Shown: positions 1-8,455 of the stretch, piece by piece
Position numbering within the stretch: the first letter of the stretch is position 1
Layout: each line of letters begins with the position of its first letter
DNA from: DASXKD01 sp963734725
GTDB lineage: Bacteria; Actinomycetota; Actinomycetes; Streptosporangiales; Streptosporangiaceae
NCBI GenBank assembly: GCA_963734725.1
Contig: CAVTIX010000003.1
Span: 21,192-85,191, forward strand
DNA: 64,000 nt
Direction of reading: 5' to 3'
Position numbers and translations under genes: made by a program
Notes under the pieces: generated by a model
Seen by the model: the letters and a program-made list of their open reading frames with translations, nothing else
Databases searched by the model: none
Told to the model about the DNA's origin: nothing

Positions 1-950
1 GCGGAGTCGGGGATCGCGGTGTCCAGTTCGGCGTCGATGTCGGTGACCGCCAGTGCCTCCTCGTCCGGGCCGCCGGCGATGAAGGGGGAAGGGGAGGCGG
101 GCGGGGGGTCGTCGAGGTTGTTGGACGGGAGGTAGGACAGCAGGTCACGGGCGAAGTCCAGGCATTCGTCCTCGTCCTTGGCCTGGAAGTGAGCCACGCC
201 GGACTTGGTGTTGTGCGCCTGCGCGCCGCCCAGTTCCTCGAAGCTCACCTCTTCCCCCGTCACGGTCTTGATCACGTCAGGGCCGGTGATGAACATGTGC
301 GAGATGCCCTCGACCATCAGGGTGAAGTCAGTGATCGCGGGGGAGTACACCGCGCCGCCCGCGCACGGCCCCATGATCAGGCTGATCTGCGGGATAACCC
401 CGGACGCGAGCACGTTCCTGCGGAAGATCTCGGCGAACAGGCCGAGCGCGACCACGCCCTCCTGGATCCGGGCGCCGCCGCCGTCGTTGATGCCGATGAT
501 CGGGCAGCCGACTTTCAGCGCGTGGTCCATGACCTTGACGATCTTCTCGCCGTAGACCTCGCCGAGCGAGCCGCCGAACACGGTGAAGTCCTGGCTGAAG
601 ACGCAGACCGGTCGGCCGTCGATCATGCCGTACCCGGTGACCACGCCATCGCCGTACGGGCGGTTCGCGGCCATCCCGAAGTCCGTGGCACGGTGCCTGG
701 CCAGCTCGTCCAGTTCGGTGAACGAGCCTGGATCCAGCAGCCGCTCGATCCGCTCGCGGGCGGTCATCTTGCCCTTGGCGTGCTGGCGCTCGACCGCGCG
801 CAGCGAGCCGTGCTCCGCCTCGTCGCGCCGCCGCTGCAGGTCGGCGATCTGGCCTGCCGTGGTGTGCAGGTCAACGGCATCCGGGCTGTCCTGGGCGGCC
901 GGTGACTGCTCCGGGGCGGTTTCTGGCAGGTTCGTCGCTTCGCTGGGCAT
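1..950 (-). CDS. acyl-CoA carboxylase carboxyltransferase (beta) subunit, PccB-like, partial
   Basis: Carboxyltransferase subunit of a biotin-dependent acyl-CoA carboxylase. It moves the carboxyl group from carboxybiotin to propionyl- or acetyl-CoA in the cytosol. I read it from the ATG at 948-950. About 316 codons are visible of the roughly 530 usual for the family, so the C-terminal part lies beyond the window edge. In order it shows an N-terminal helical region (TAGQIADLQRRR), KGKMTARERIE, GVVTGYGMIDGRPV, the oxyanion-type loop GGGARIQEGV, GPCAGGAVYSPA and GGAQAHNTKSG. These are standard for PccB/AccD5-type proteins. It diverges from ppc with 116 bp between the starts. A G-rich tract at 81-106 encodes a Pro/Ser-rich loop and is nearly repeated inside ppc. 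The biotin ligase needed to charge the partner subunit is encoded at 7021. Propionyl versus acetyl specificity cannot be told from this part. Confidence 0.93.
   Translation of the reverse strand, partial: MPSEATNLPETAPEQSPAAQDSPDAVDLHTTAGQIADLQRRRDEAEHGSLRAVERQHAKGKMTARERIERLLDPGSFTELDELARHRATDFGMAANRPYGDGVVTGYGMIDGRPVCVFSQDFTVFGGSLGEVYGEKIVKVMDHALKVGCPIIGINDGGGARIQEGVVALGLFAEIFRRNVLASGVIPQISLIMGPCAGGAVYSPAITDFTLMVEGISHMFITGPDVIKTVTGEEVSFEELGGAQAHNTKSGVAHFQAKDEDECLDFARDLLSYLPSNNLDDPPPASPSPFIAGGPDEEALAVTDIDAELDTAIPDS
81..106. repeat. G-rich short repeat, copy 1 (inside carboxylase gene)
   Basis: The tract gaaggggga-a-ggggaggcgggcgggg matches 1438-1463 inside ppc almost base for base, differing by one inserted T. 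It lies in a poorly conserved loop of the carboxylase protein. The two host genes are on opposite strands, so the same DNA is read in different ways. Confidence 0.5.
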
Positions 951-1066
951 GCGCCTCAGGTTAGTGGCAGTGGCGGCTGCGAGGTTTCCCCTCGCGAGGG
1001 CGAACTGCGCCCTGGGCTTAGGCTGATGCCCCGTGGGCCGACCGCCGCGAGGGAGGCAGAAGGCGC

Positions 1067-3811
1067 GTGTCCAGGGAGGCGGACCGGCAGGAGCAGCCCG
1101 CGCTGATGCGCCGGGATGTCCGGCTTCTCGGTGGCCTGCTCGGCGAGGTGATCCGCGAGTCCGGCGGCCAGGACCTGCTCGACGACGTGGAACGGCTGCG
1201 GCACGCGGTCATCACGGCCCGGGAGAGCCCGCCCCAAGGGGACGCGGCCGGCCTGGCCGGTGACGAGATCGCCGCGCTGGTGGCGAGCTGGCCGCTGGCC
1301 CGGGCCGAGCTCGTGGCCAAGGCGTTCACCATCTATTTCCACCTGACCAACCTGGCCGAGGAGCGGCACCGGGTGCGCACCCTGCGCGGCCAGGCGGAGC
1401 TGGCGCAGGTGAAGGGGGATAGCGAAGAGGGAACAGTGAAGGGGGAATGGGGAGGCGGGCGGGAGGCGGGGGGTGGGGGTCCCCGGCGCGAGTCGCTGGC
1501 CGCCGCGGTGGCGCAGTTCGCCGCCGAGCCCCAGCGGCTCACCGATCTGCTCGCCCGGCTGCGAGTGCAGCCGGTGCTCACCGCCCACCCCACCGAGGCC
1601 CGTCGTCGGGCGGTGGCGACCGCGCTGCGGCGGATGGCAGCGCTGGTCGACACGCTCGACGAGCCCCGCGCGCCCGCCGAGCTGACCGAGATGCGGCGGC
1701 GGCTGCGGGAAGAGATCCAGCTGCTGTGGCTCACCGCGCCGCTGCGGGTCAAGCCGATCGGGCCAGTGGACGAAGTGCGCACGGTCATGGCCGTGTTCGA
1801 CGACACCCTGTTCAGCCTGGCCCCGGCGTTCTACCGGGCGCTCCAGGCGGCCGCGGCCGGCCTGCCCAGCGGCGGCGGCCCGGCCCCGCTGGCCGCGGCG
1901 TGCCTGCGGTTCGGCAGCTGGGTCGGCGCGGACCGGGACGGGAACCCCACGGTGACCGCGGAGGTGACCAGGGACGCGGCAGCGATCCACGCCGATCACG
2001 CGCTGCGCGCCCTGGAGAACGCCACGACCAGGGTCGGCCGCGCCCTCACCATCTACGCCGGGGCCGCCCCGCCCAGCGCAGACCTCGCCCTGGCGCTGGA
2101 GGCCGCCGAGACGGCGCACCCCGAACTCCTCGCGCAGATCGGGGCGCGGTCCCCCGAGGAGCCGTATCGCACTTTCCTGCTTTTCCTGGCCGAACGCCTG
2201 CACGCCACCCGGGTGCGCCAGGCCGACCTGGCCTACCCGGGATGTGGCGCGTTCCTTGCCGACCTGCGCCTGATCCAGGAGTCCCTGCTGGCCGCGGGCG
2301 CCGCCGGGCAGGCGTTCGGTGAGCTGCAGAACCTGATCTGGCAGGCCGAGACGTTCGGCTTCCACGCGGCGTCGCTGGAGGTGCGCCAGCACAGTTCGGC
2401 GCACGAGCGGTCGCTGCGCGAGATCGAGGCCGGCGGCGAGGTCTCGGCGCAGACCGCCGAGGTGCTCGCGACGCTGCGCGCGGTCGGGTGGATCCAGGGC
2501 AGGTTCGGCGTCGCGGCCTGCCACCGGTACGTGGTCAGCTTCACCCGCTCGGCCGCCGACGTGGCCGCGGTATACCGGCTCGCGCGCCATGCCGTGCGCA
2601 GCGGCCCGCCGCCGGTGCTGGACGTGGTGCCGCTCTTCGAGAGCGGCGAGGACCTGCGGAACGCCACGCGCGTGCTGGACGGGATGCTCGCCCTGGAACC
2701 GGTGGCGGAGCGGCTGGCTGCGCGCGGTCGGCAGCTGGAAGTCATGCTCGGTTACTCCGACTCGGCCAAGGAACTCGGCCCGGTCAGCGCCACCCTGGCC
2801 CTGTACGACGCGCAGGAACGGCTGACCGGGTGGGCGGCGGATCACGATGTCCGGCTCACCCTGTTCCACGGGCGCGGCGGGGCGCTCGGGCGGGGCGGTG
2901 GCCCGGCCGGGCGGGCGGTGCTGGCCCAGGCCCCCGGCTCGGTGGACGGCCGGCTCAAGGTGACCGAGCAGGGCGAGGTCATCTTCGCCAGGTACGGGCA
3001 CCCGGTGATCGCCCAGCGCCACCTGGAACAGGTCACCTCGGCGGTGCTGATGGCCTCCGCGCCGGCGGTGATCGAGCAGGGCCGGGCGGCGGCGCGCCGG
3101 TTCCGGCCGGTCGCCGACCGGATGGCCGGGGCGGCGCTGCACGCTTACCGCGGCCTGGTCGAGTCCGGCGGGTTCGCCGAATGGCTGGCGCGGATCAGCC
3201 CGCTGGAGGAACTGGGCCAGATGCGGATCGGGTCCCGCCCGCCGCGCCGCGGCACCGGGGCCGCCCCGGGGCCCGCCGACCTGGCGGAGCTGCGGGCCAT
3301 CCCGTGGGTGTTCGCGTGGGCGCAGACCAGGCTGAACCTGCCCGGGTGGTACGGCCTCGGCAGCGGGCTGGCGGCCATCTCTGGCGGCCCGGGCGGGCTG
3401 GATGAGGCGCGGGCGGCCTATCAGGGCTGGCCGGTGGTCACCGTGCTCCTGGACAACGCCGAGATGAGCCTGGCCAAGACCGACCGCCGGATGGCCGCGC
3501 GTCACCTGGCCCTGGGCGGCCGGGACGACCTGACCGCGCAGGTGCTGGCCGAGTACGACCTGACCAGGCGGCTGCTGCTGGAGGTGACCGGGCACGAGCG
3601 GCTGCTGGCCGGCCGGCCAGTGCTGTCCCGTGCTGTCGCGCTCCGAGACCCCTACGTGGACGCCCTGTCTTACCTGCAACTGCGGGCGCTGGCCGGGCTG
3701 CGGGCCGGGCGGGGGCCCGGCGGGGCAGCCCCGGGGGAGCGCGAGCAGCTCGAGCGGCTGCTGCTGCTGGCCGTCAACGGGGTGGCGGCCGGCCTGCAGA
3801 ACACCGGCTGA
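1067..3811 (+). CDS. ppc: phosphoenolpyruvate carboxylase
   Basis: Anaplerotic enzyme that makes oxaloacetate from PEP and bicarbonate; cytosolic homotetramer in the family. The GTG at 1067 follows a GGGAGG ribosome site at 1050-1055. The product has 914 residues, the usual length. Visible signatures are TAHPTEARRR with the catalytic His near residue 174, GSWVGADRDGNP near 282, MLGYSDSAKE near 560, the mobile-loop sequence FHGRGGALGRGGGP near 598, QTRLNLPGWYGLGSG near 750, and the C-terminal sequence ending in NTG. Residues about 115-140 form a Gly/Glu-rich insert encoded by a G-rich repeat (1409-1480) not expected in the family; it falls in a variable stretch before the active-site His region. 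The gene is divergent from the carboxylase gene and convergent with the regulator at 3834. Confidence 0.97.
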   Translation: MSREADRQEQPALMRRDVRLLGGLLGEVIRESGGQDLLDDVERLRHAVITARESPPQGDAAGLAGDEIAALVASWPLARAELVAKAFTIYFHLTNLAEERHRVRTLRGQAELAQVKGDSEEGTVKGEWGGGREAGGGGPRRESLAAAVAQFAAEPQRLTDLLARLRVQPVLTAHPTEARRRAVATALRRMAALVDTLDEPRAPAELTEMRRRLREEIQLLWLTAPLRVKPIGPVDEVRTVMAVFDDTLFSLAPAFYRALQAAAAGLPSGGGPAPLAAACLRFGSWVGADRDGNPTVTAEVTRDAAAIHADHALRALENATTRVGRALTIYAGAAPPSADLALALEAAETAHPELLAQIGARSPEEPYRTFLLFLAERLHATRVRQADLAYPGCGAFLADLRLIQESLLAAGAAGQAFGELQNLIWQAETFGFHAASLEVRQHSSAHERSLREIEAGGEVSAQTAEVLATLRAVGWIQGRFGVAACHRYVVSFTRSAADVAAVYRLARHAVRSGPPPVLDVVPLFESGEDLRNATRVLDGMLALEPVAERLAARGRQLEVMLGYSDSAKELGPVSATLALYDAQERLTGWAADHDVRLTLFHGRGGALGRGGGPAGRAVLAQAPGSVDGRLKVTEQGEVIFARYGHPVIAQRHLEQVTSAVLMASAPAVIEQGRAAARRFRPVADRMAGAALHAYRGLVESGGFAEWLARISPLEELGQMRIGSRPPRRGTGAAPGPADLAELRAIPWVFAWAQTRLNLPGWYGLGSGLAAISGGPGGLDEARAAYQGWPVVTVLLDNAEMSLAKTDRRMAARHLALGGRDDLTAQVLAEYDLTRRLLLEVTGHERLLAGRPVLSRAVALRDPYVDALSYLQLRALAGLRAGRGPGGAAPGEREQLERLLLLAVNGVAAGLQNTG
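1438..1463. repeat. G-rich short repeat, copy 2 (inside ppc)
   Basis: This is the second copy of the tract at 81-106, followed by further G-rich sequence to about 1480. A shorter echo (gaaggggga) occurs at 1411-1419. It stays in frame and adds a Gly-rich linker to PEP carboxylase. Confidence 0.5.
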
Positions 3812-3833
3812 GCGTGCGCCTTGGGGGACGCCC

Positions 3834-4755
3834 TCAGCTCGCCAGGCCGGCCTTGCGCCGCTGGTGCTCTGCCCAGCACGGGTAGCGCGCTTCCGTGCCG
3901 TCCCCGGCCAGCAGCTTGCTGATCGCCTCGCCGGTGACCTCGTCGGCGGGCCGGTACACGACCATCCGGGTGCCCGGCGCCGCCTGCACGGCCAGGCTGG
4001 TCGTGGTCAGCGTGAGCTTCGGGTACGCCGGGTGGCGGAAGATCTTGAGGTAGGAAGCCTGGCTGGCCACCTCGTGCTCATCCCACAACCGCGCGAACGT
4101 GGCGCTGACCGCCTGCAGCCGCCGGACGAACCCGGTCCACGCAGGCTCGCCCAGGTGCCGGCCGTAGGCGCCGCGCAACTGGGCCACCAGCATCGCGACC
4201 TGCTCGTGCCGGTTCACATAGGGGTGGCAGCAGTCCGGGTAGGTGAAGCACTGCCAGAGGATGTTCCGCTCGCCGGGCGCGGCGCCGGTCACCCCCGGCC
4301 ACAGCGCCTCGTACGCGGCGTTCCAGGCGAGCAGGTCGAACCGCTCGTTGACCACGCTGGCCGGCATCGGCGCCAGCGCGTCGAGGATCTCCTGCACTTC
4401 CGGCAGCACCTGCTCGCACCCTGAGCTGACGATTCCCGCGGCGGTGGCCGCGTCCGGCAGGTCGGCCAGCCGGAACAGGTGCTCCCGCTCCGCCTGGTCC
4501 AGCAGCAGGGTGCGCGCCACCGCGCTCAGCACTTGCGGGCTGGCGTTGATCTGGCGGCCCTGCTCCAGCCAGGTGTACCAGGTCACGCCCACGCCGGACA
4601 GTTGCGCGACCTCCTCGCGGCGCAGGCCCGGAGTCCGGCGGCGGGAACCCGGCGGCAGGCGCCTGCTCCGGGGTGATCCGTTCCCGGCGGGCCCGCAGGA
4701 AGGCAGCTAGTTCGGCGCGGCGATGGTGCCCGTTCGCGATGGTCATGGTCGCCAT
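3834..4755 (-). CDS. XRE-family regulator with MmyB-like ligand-binding domain, frameshifted
   Basis: Probable transcriptional repressor or activator of the divergent exporter gene at 4858. The N-terminus (MATMTIANG..., ATG at 4753-4755) runs through RARRERITPEQA. The helix-turn-helix then continues in another frame as RRTPGLRREEVAQLSG-VGVTWYTWLEQGR and on through the MmyB-type domain (NERFDLLAWNAAYEALWP, FTYPDCCHPYVNRHE, WAEHQRRKAGL). One base must be removed near 4630, in the run gttcccgccgccgg, to join the two halves. The joined protein would be about 306 residues, normal for this family, which usually binds a fatty-acid-like or other hydrophobic ligand and sits opposite its target gene. 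The frameshift may be a real lesion or a sequence error; every other domain feature is intact. Confidence 0.8.
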
Positions 4756-4797
4756 GACTCCATCCTGCCGGGGTTCCGGCGCGGTTGCCAGGTAGTG

Positions 4798-4836
4798 CTA
4801 ATACCAGGATAAGCAGGCTCTTGGTACTGGCATTAG
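4798..4836. promoter_or_regulatory. inverted repeat, likely operator between the XRE regulator and MFS genes
   Basis: CTAATACCAG at 4798-4807 faces CTGGCATTAG at 4827-4836 (9 of 10 positions complementary) in the 102-bp divergent promoter region. MmyB-like regulators commonly act on their neighbour, so this dyad is the best binding-site candidate. The role is inferred. Confidence 0.5.
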
Positions 4837-4857
4837 AAGTCCGGCAGGCTGAGAGAC

Positions 4858-6312
4858 ATGACAGACACCCTCGCCGTTGCCCGCTCGGCGCGCCCCTCGC
4901 CGCGGCCCGCGCCGAGCCCCTGGTGGGCGCTTGCCGTGGTGCTCGCCGGGCAGTTCATGGCGGTGCTTGACGCCTCCGTTGTGAACGTCGCGGCCCCGTC
5001 CATCCATGCCAGCCTGCATACCTCCGGGGCCGGCCTGCAACTTGTTATCGCCGGATACGTGATCACCTACGCGGTGCTGCTGGTCACCGGGGCCCGGCTC
5101 GGCGACATTCTGGGCCACCGGCGGATGTTCCTGGGCGGCCTGGCCGCATTCACGCTCGCCTCGCTCGGGTGCGGCCTCGCCACCTCGACCGGGATGCTCG
5201 TGACGCTGCGCTTCGTCCAGGGCGCCGGGGCTGCGGCCATGATCCCGCAGGTCCTCAGCCTGATCCAGCGGACGTTCGACGGCCCGGCCCGGGGCCGCCC
5301 GATGCGGCTGTACGCGGCCGTGCTGGCCGGCGCCGCGGTGACCGGGCAGGTCGTCGGCGGCGTGCTGGTCAGCGCGAACCTGTTCGGCGGCACCTGGCGA
5401 CCGGTCTTCCTGCTGAACGTCCCGATCGGCGTGATCTTGTTCCTCGCCGGGCTGCGGGCCCTGCCCAGCGGCCGCGGCGAGCCTGGCCGCACCCTGGACC
5501 TGGCCGGGGTGGCCACGCTGATCCCGGCCGTGCTGGCCCTGATCCTTCCCCTGCTGCTCGGCCAGTCCGAACACTGGCCCGTGTGGGGCTGGGCCTGCCT
5601 GGCCGGCAGCGCGGTGCTGTTCGCCGCCTTCGCGATGGTCGAGCGGCACGTCGCGGCCCGGGGCGGCGCCCCGCTGATCCACGGCCGGCTGTTGCGGCTG
5701 CCCGGCACGGCGGCCGGGATCGCGGCGCTGTTCTGCGTGATGGCCGTGTTCGGCGGGTTTTTCTTCGTGCTGGCCCTGCACCTGCAGGGCGGCCTGGCCG
5801 ACTCGCCGGTGCGGGCCGGGCTCACCTTCGCGCCCGCCGGGCTGGCGTTCGCAGTGGTCAGCCTGAACTGGCAGCGCCTGCCCGGGAACAGCCCCGCAGT
5901 CGTGAGCATCGCCGGTTTCGTCGTCTACGGCGCCGGGCTGCTCATGCTGGCCGGGCTGATCCGGGGCGGAGGGCAAGGCGGCGCCTGGCTGCTGGTGGCG
6001 CTGGCGCTGGTCGGGGCCGGGATGGCGGCGGCGTTCAGCCCGCTGATGACCGCCGTGGTGATGCGGGTGCCAGTGGCCGACGCAGCCGATGCGACCGGCG
6101 TCATCGTGACGGTCAACCAGCTTGCCCTGGTGATGGGCGTGGCCACGTTCGGCACTCTCTACCTGAACCTGGCCGGCCTGCTGCCGCAGGGCGCGGCGAG
6201 CGGGTTCCGGCTGGTCTCGGCGCACGCGGCAGCGGTGACCTGCGCCGTGCTCGCGGCCGGCGCCGTGGCGGGCGGCATCCTCACCGTCCTTCGCGCCCGC
6301 GCCACTCGCTAA
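4858..6312 (+). CDS. MFS transporter, DHA2 family (multidrug-type exporter)
   Basis: Integral membrane proton antiporter of the 14-helix DHA2 (EmrB/QacA-like) family, 484 residues. The first helix carries the family motif LDASVVNVAAPSI, and loop 2-3 carries RLGDILGHRRMF, the MFS motif A. Helix-rich hydrophobic segments follow to the end, and a central stretch (GRTLDLAGVATLIPAVL) matches the extra helices of DHA2 members. ATG 4858 is the start. The gene is divergent from the XRE regulator, which is the likely controller through the dyad at 4798-4836. The substrate cannot be predicted from the sequence. Confidence 0.9.
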   Translation: MTDTLAVARSARPSPRPAPSPWWALAVVLAGQFMAVLDASVVNVAAPSIHASLHTSGAGLQLVIAGYVITYAVLLVTGARLGDILGHRRMFLGGLAAFTLASLGCGLATSTGMLVTLRFVQGAGAAAMIPQVLSLIQRTFDGPARGRPMRLYAAVLAGAAVTGQVVGGVLVSANLFGGTWRPVFLLNVPIGVILFLAGLRALPSGRGEPGRTLDLAGVATLIPAVLALILPLLLGQSEHWPVWGWACLAGSAVLFAAFAMVERHVAARGGAPLIHGRLLRLPGTAAGIAALFCVMAVFGGFFFVLALHLQGGLADSPVRAGLTFAPAGLAFAVVSLNWQRLPGNSPAVVSIAGFVVYGAGLLMLAGLIRGGGQGGAWLLVALALVGAGMAAAFSPLMTAVVMRVPVADAADATGVIVTVNQLALVMGVATFGTLYLNLAGLLPQGAASGFRLVSAHAAAVTCAVLAAGAVAGGILTVLRARATR

Positions 6313-6660
6313 CGACTGCCGGAGGCACGTGCCGCGCGCCCGTCCTCCCGGCGCGGCGCCGCCGGCCGCCACCACCGTCCCCTGGTAGGGCAACCGCACC
6401 CTCCGCACGAGCTCGCATGAACCATGCCCGAAACGGTGCGTGGAACTCCGCACTAATCGTCGTCGGCTAGGCCGCGGGCCGTTGCGATGGTGTTTAATAG
6501 GCGCGGTTGGAGTCGAAGTTCGTGTACGTGTCACAGCGCCTGCGAAGTTTGACAGCGGGCGCCGTGAGCATCCCTAGCCAAGCTTATGGGCAGGCGGTCG
6601 CGCCAACCCGGGTCGCGCGTACGCGCGCCCCGAAGATCGTCACAACAGGAGAAGACAGAT
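6313..6660. other. intergenic region and cold-shock leader
   Basis: No coding sequence is supported here. The final 160 bases are relatively T-rich and probably hold the promoter and long 5' leader of the cold-shock gene. A TTGACA at 6549-6554 could be a -35 element, but I see no convincing -10 at 16-18 bases. Long leaders are usual for csp genes. Confidence 0.35.
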
Positions 6661-6862
6661 GGCTCAGGGCACCGTGAAGTGGTTCAACGCCGACAAGGGT
6701 TACGGCTTCATCGCTGTCGAGGGTGGCCAGGACGTGTTCGTGCACTTCAGCGCGATCACCGGCGACGGCTATCGCAGCCTGGAAGAAGGACAGAAGGTCG
6801 AGTTCGACATCACCCAGGGCCAGAAGGGGCCCCAAGCCGAAAACGTGATGGCCGTCGGCTGA
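6661..6862 (+). CDS. cold-shock protein, CspA family
   Basis: Single cold-shock domain of 66-67 residues that binds single-stranded RNA and DNA and acts as an RNA chaperone. RNP1 is KGYGFI and RNP2 is DVFVHFSAI, both intact, preceded by the typical GTVKWFNADK. The start lies at the ATG that spans 6660-6662, eight or so bases after AGGAGAAG. The gene is monocistronic, with a leader that may carry temperature-responsive structure. This small acidic beta-barrel is in line with the actinobacterial CspA group. Confidence 0.95.
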
Positions 6863-7020
6863 CCCACCGGCGCGCCAAGAGCCTGGTCGCAGCCTGGCGC
6901 CAGACCATCGCTCGGGCGCCCGGCCGAGGCATGTTACAGCTTGGTGAGCTTGGCGCACGGCAGCGGGATCCGCCGTTGTGCCAGCGACCTGCGACAACTC
7001 TTCGTCAAGTCTTGAAATCA

Positions 7021-7893
7021 ATGAGTGATGATAAGGGCGGCCTCCTGTCCCTTGACGTGGCAGAGATCACGAACGTGGTGGTCCACCCGGGCGGCCTGTG
7101 GCGCGAGGTGCAGGTGGTCGGCGAGACCGGATCCACCAACGCCGATCTGCTCGCGCAGGCCGGCTCTGGGTCAGCCGAGGGCTTGGTCCTGGTAGCCGAG
7201 GCGCAGACCGCCGCGCGGGGCCGGCAGGGCCGGCAGTGGGCCAGCCCGCCACGGGCCGCGCTCACGTTCTCGGTGCTGCTGCGCCCGCGCGGTGTGCCTC
7301 CCGCGCTGCTGGGCTGGGTGCCGCTGCTGGCCGGGGTCGCCGCCGCGGCCGCGGTGCGTTCCGTGGCCGGCGTGGAGACCGCCCTGAAATGGCCGAACGA
7401 CGTGATCGCGGACGGCGGGAAGCTGGGCGGCATCCTCGCCGAGCGGTCCGGGCCCGCCGTCGTGGTCGGCATCGGGATCAACGTCTGGCAGGACCGGGCC
7501 GGGCTGCCGGGGGACGCCGCCACATCCCTGCTGCTGGAGGCCGCGGCCGGGAGTCCGGCGCGGCCCGGGCACGGCAGCGCCGCGGAGGTTCCCGGGCTGC
7601 GCGAGCTGCTGCTGGCGGAACTGCTCGCCGCGCTGTCGCACTGGTACCTGGCCTGGCGCGACCAGGCCAGTCCCGGTGACGCGGACACGTGTGGGCTGCG
7701 GCGGGAGTACTCTCGCCGCTGCGCCACGCTCGGCCGGGACGTGGTGGTAACCATGCCGGGGACCGAAGTGATCAGCGGGACCGCGGCCGGTGTGGACTGG
7801 GCGGGCCGGCTGGACGTGCGGACCGAGCACGGCCGGGTTTCGGTGACGGCCGGCGATGTGGTGCACGTCCGCCCCCATGATCCGGGTCGGTAG
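7021..7893 (+). CDS. birA: biotin--[acetyl-CoA-carboxylase] ligase
   Basis: Attaches biotin, via biotinyl-AMP, to the carrier domain of acyl-CoA carboxylases. The 290-residue protein is a class I (catalytic domain only) ligase without an N-terminal DNA-binding domain. Visible motifs are ETGSTNADL, the biotin-binding ARGRQGRQWASP, KWPNDVI with the conserved Lys, and GKLGGILAE, then a C-terminal SH3-like part (DVVVTMPGTEVISG). ATG 7021 gives the usual 25 or so residues before GGLWREV; no strong ribosome site is visible. It lies among carboxylase genes, its functional partners. Confidence 0.93.
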   Translation: MSDDKGGLLSLDVAEITNVVVHPGGLWREVQVVGETGSTNADLLAQAGSGSAEGLVLVAEAQTAARGRQGRQWASPPRAALTFSVLLRPRGVPPALLGWVPLLAGVAAAAAVRSVAGVETALKWPNDVIADGGKLGGILAERSGPAVVVGIGINVWQDRAGLPGDAATSLLLEAAAGSPARPGHGSAAEVPGLRELLLAELLAALSHWYLAWRDQASPGDADTCGLRREYSRRCATLGRDVVVTMPGTEVISGTAAGVDWAGRLDVRTEHGRVSVTAGDVVHVRPHDPGR

Positions 7894-7914
7894 CCGCCGG
7901 ATTCATGCCACCAT

Positions 7915-8430
7915 GTGCACATGGCCGGCGCTGATGACCTGTCCGAAGGGGAACAGAGCGTACTGACGCTCCATCCGCACTGGAAGACCGTGCTGATGCC
8001 CATGGCGATCTTGATCGGCCTGGCCATCGCCGCCGCGGTCCTGCTGGCCGTGATCCCGCACGGCAGGCTGGCCGGCCCGGAGCGGATCACGGTGGGCGCC
8101 CTGGCGCTGATCCTCGCGATCACCTTCACGCTGGCGCCGCTGCTGCGCTGGCGGACCACCACCTACGAGCTGACCACCCGCAGATTCCGGCTCCGTTACG
8201 GCATCCTGTCCCGGACCGGCCGCGACTTCCCGCTGATCCGGATCAGCGACGTCTCGTTCTCGCACGGGCTGATCGACCGGATGCTCGGCTGCGGCCGGCT
8301 CGTGATCGAGTCGGCCGGTGAGCACGGGCAACTGGTGCTGAACGAGATCCCCAGCGTGGCAAAGGTGCAGGCCACGCTGTTCCAGCTCGTCGAGGACGAG
8401 CAGGCCAGGCTGGCCCGGGAAGACCGTTAA
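7915..8430 (+). CDS. PH domain-containing membrane protein (bPH2/YdbS-like)
   Basis: Small membrane protein of about 170 residues. Two hydrophobic segments (about residues 28-50 and 58-75) are followed by a bacterial PH domain (TTTYELTTRRFRLRYGILSR, FPLIRISDVSFS, GCGRLVIESAGEHGQLVL). The YdbS-like family is widespread and its molecular role is poorly known. ATG 7915 or ATG 7921 could be the start; they differ by two residues. It follows birA by about 20 bp in the same direction, an arrangement common in actinobacteria. Confidence 0.85.
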   Translation: MHMAGADDLSEGEQSVLTLHPHWKTVLMPMAILIGLAIAAAVLLAVIPHGRLAGPERITVGALALILAITFTLAPLLRWRTTTYELTTRRFRLRYGILSRTGRDFPLIRISDVSFSHGLIDRMLGCGRLVIESAGEHGQLVLNEIPSVAKVQATLFQLVEDEQARLAREDR

Positions 8431-8455
8431 GGACGTTCCCCGTATTCTCCGCCTT

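Noticed and set aside
956..3679. Long open frame antisense to ppc (about 900 codons)
   Set aside because: Gly/Arg/Gln/His-rich composition typical of the antisense frame of a high-GC gene; no domains, and ppc on the other strand is unambiguous.
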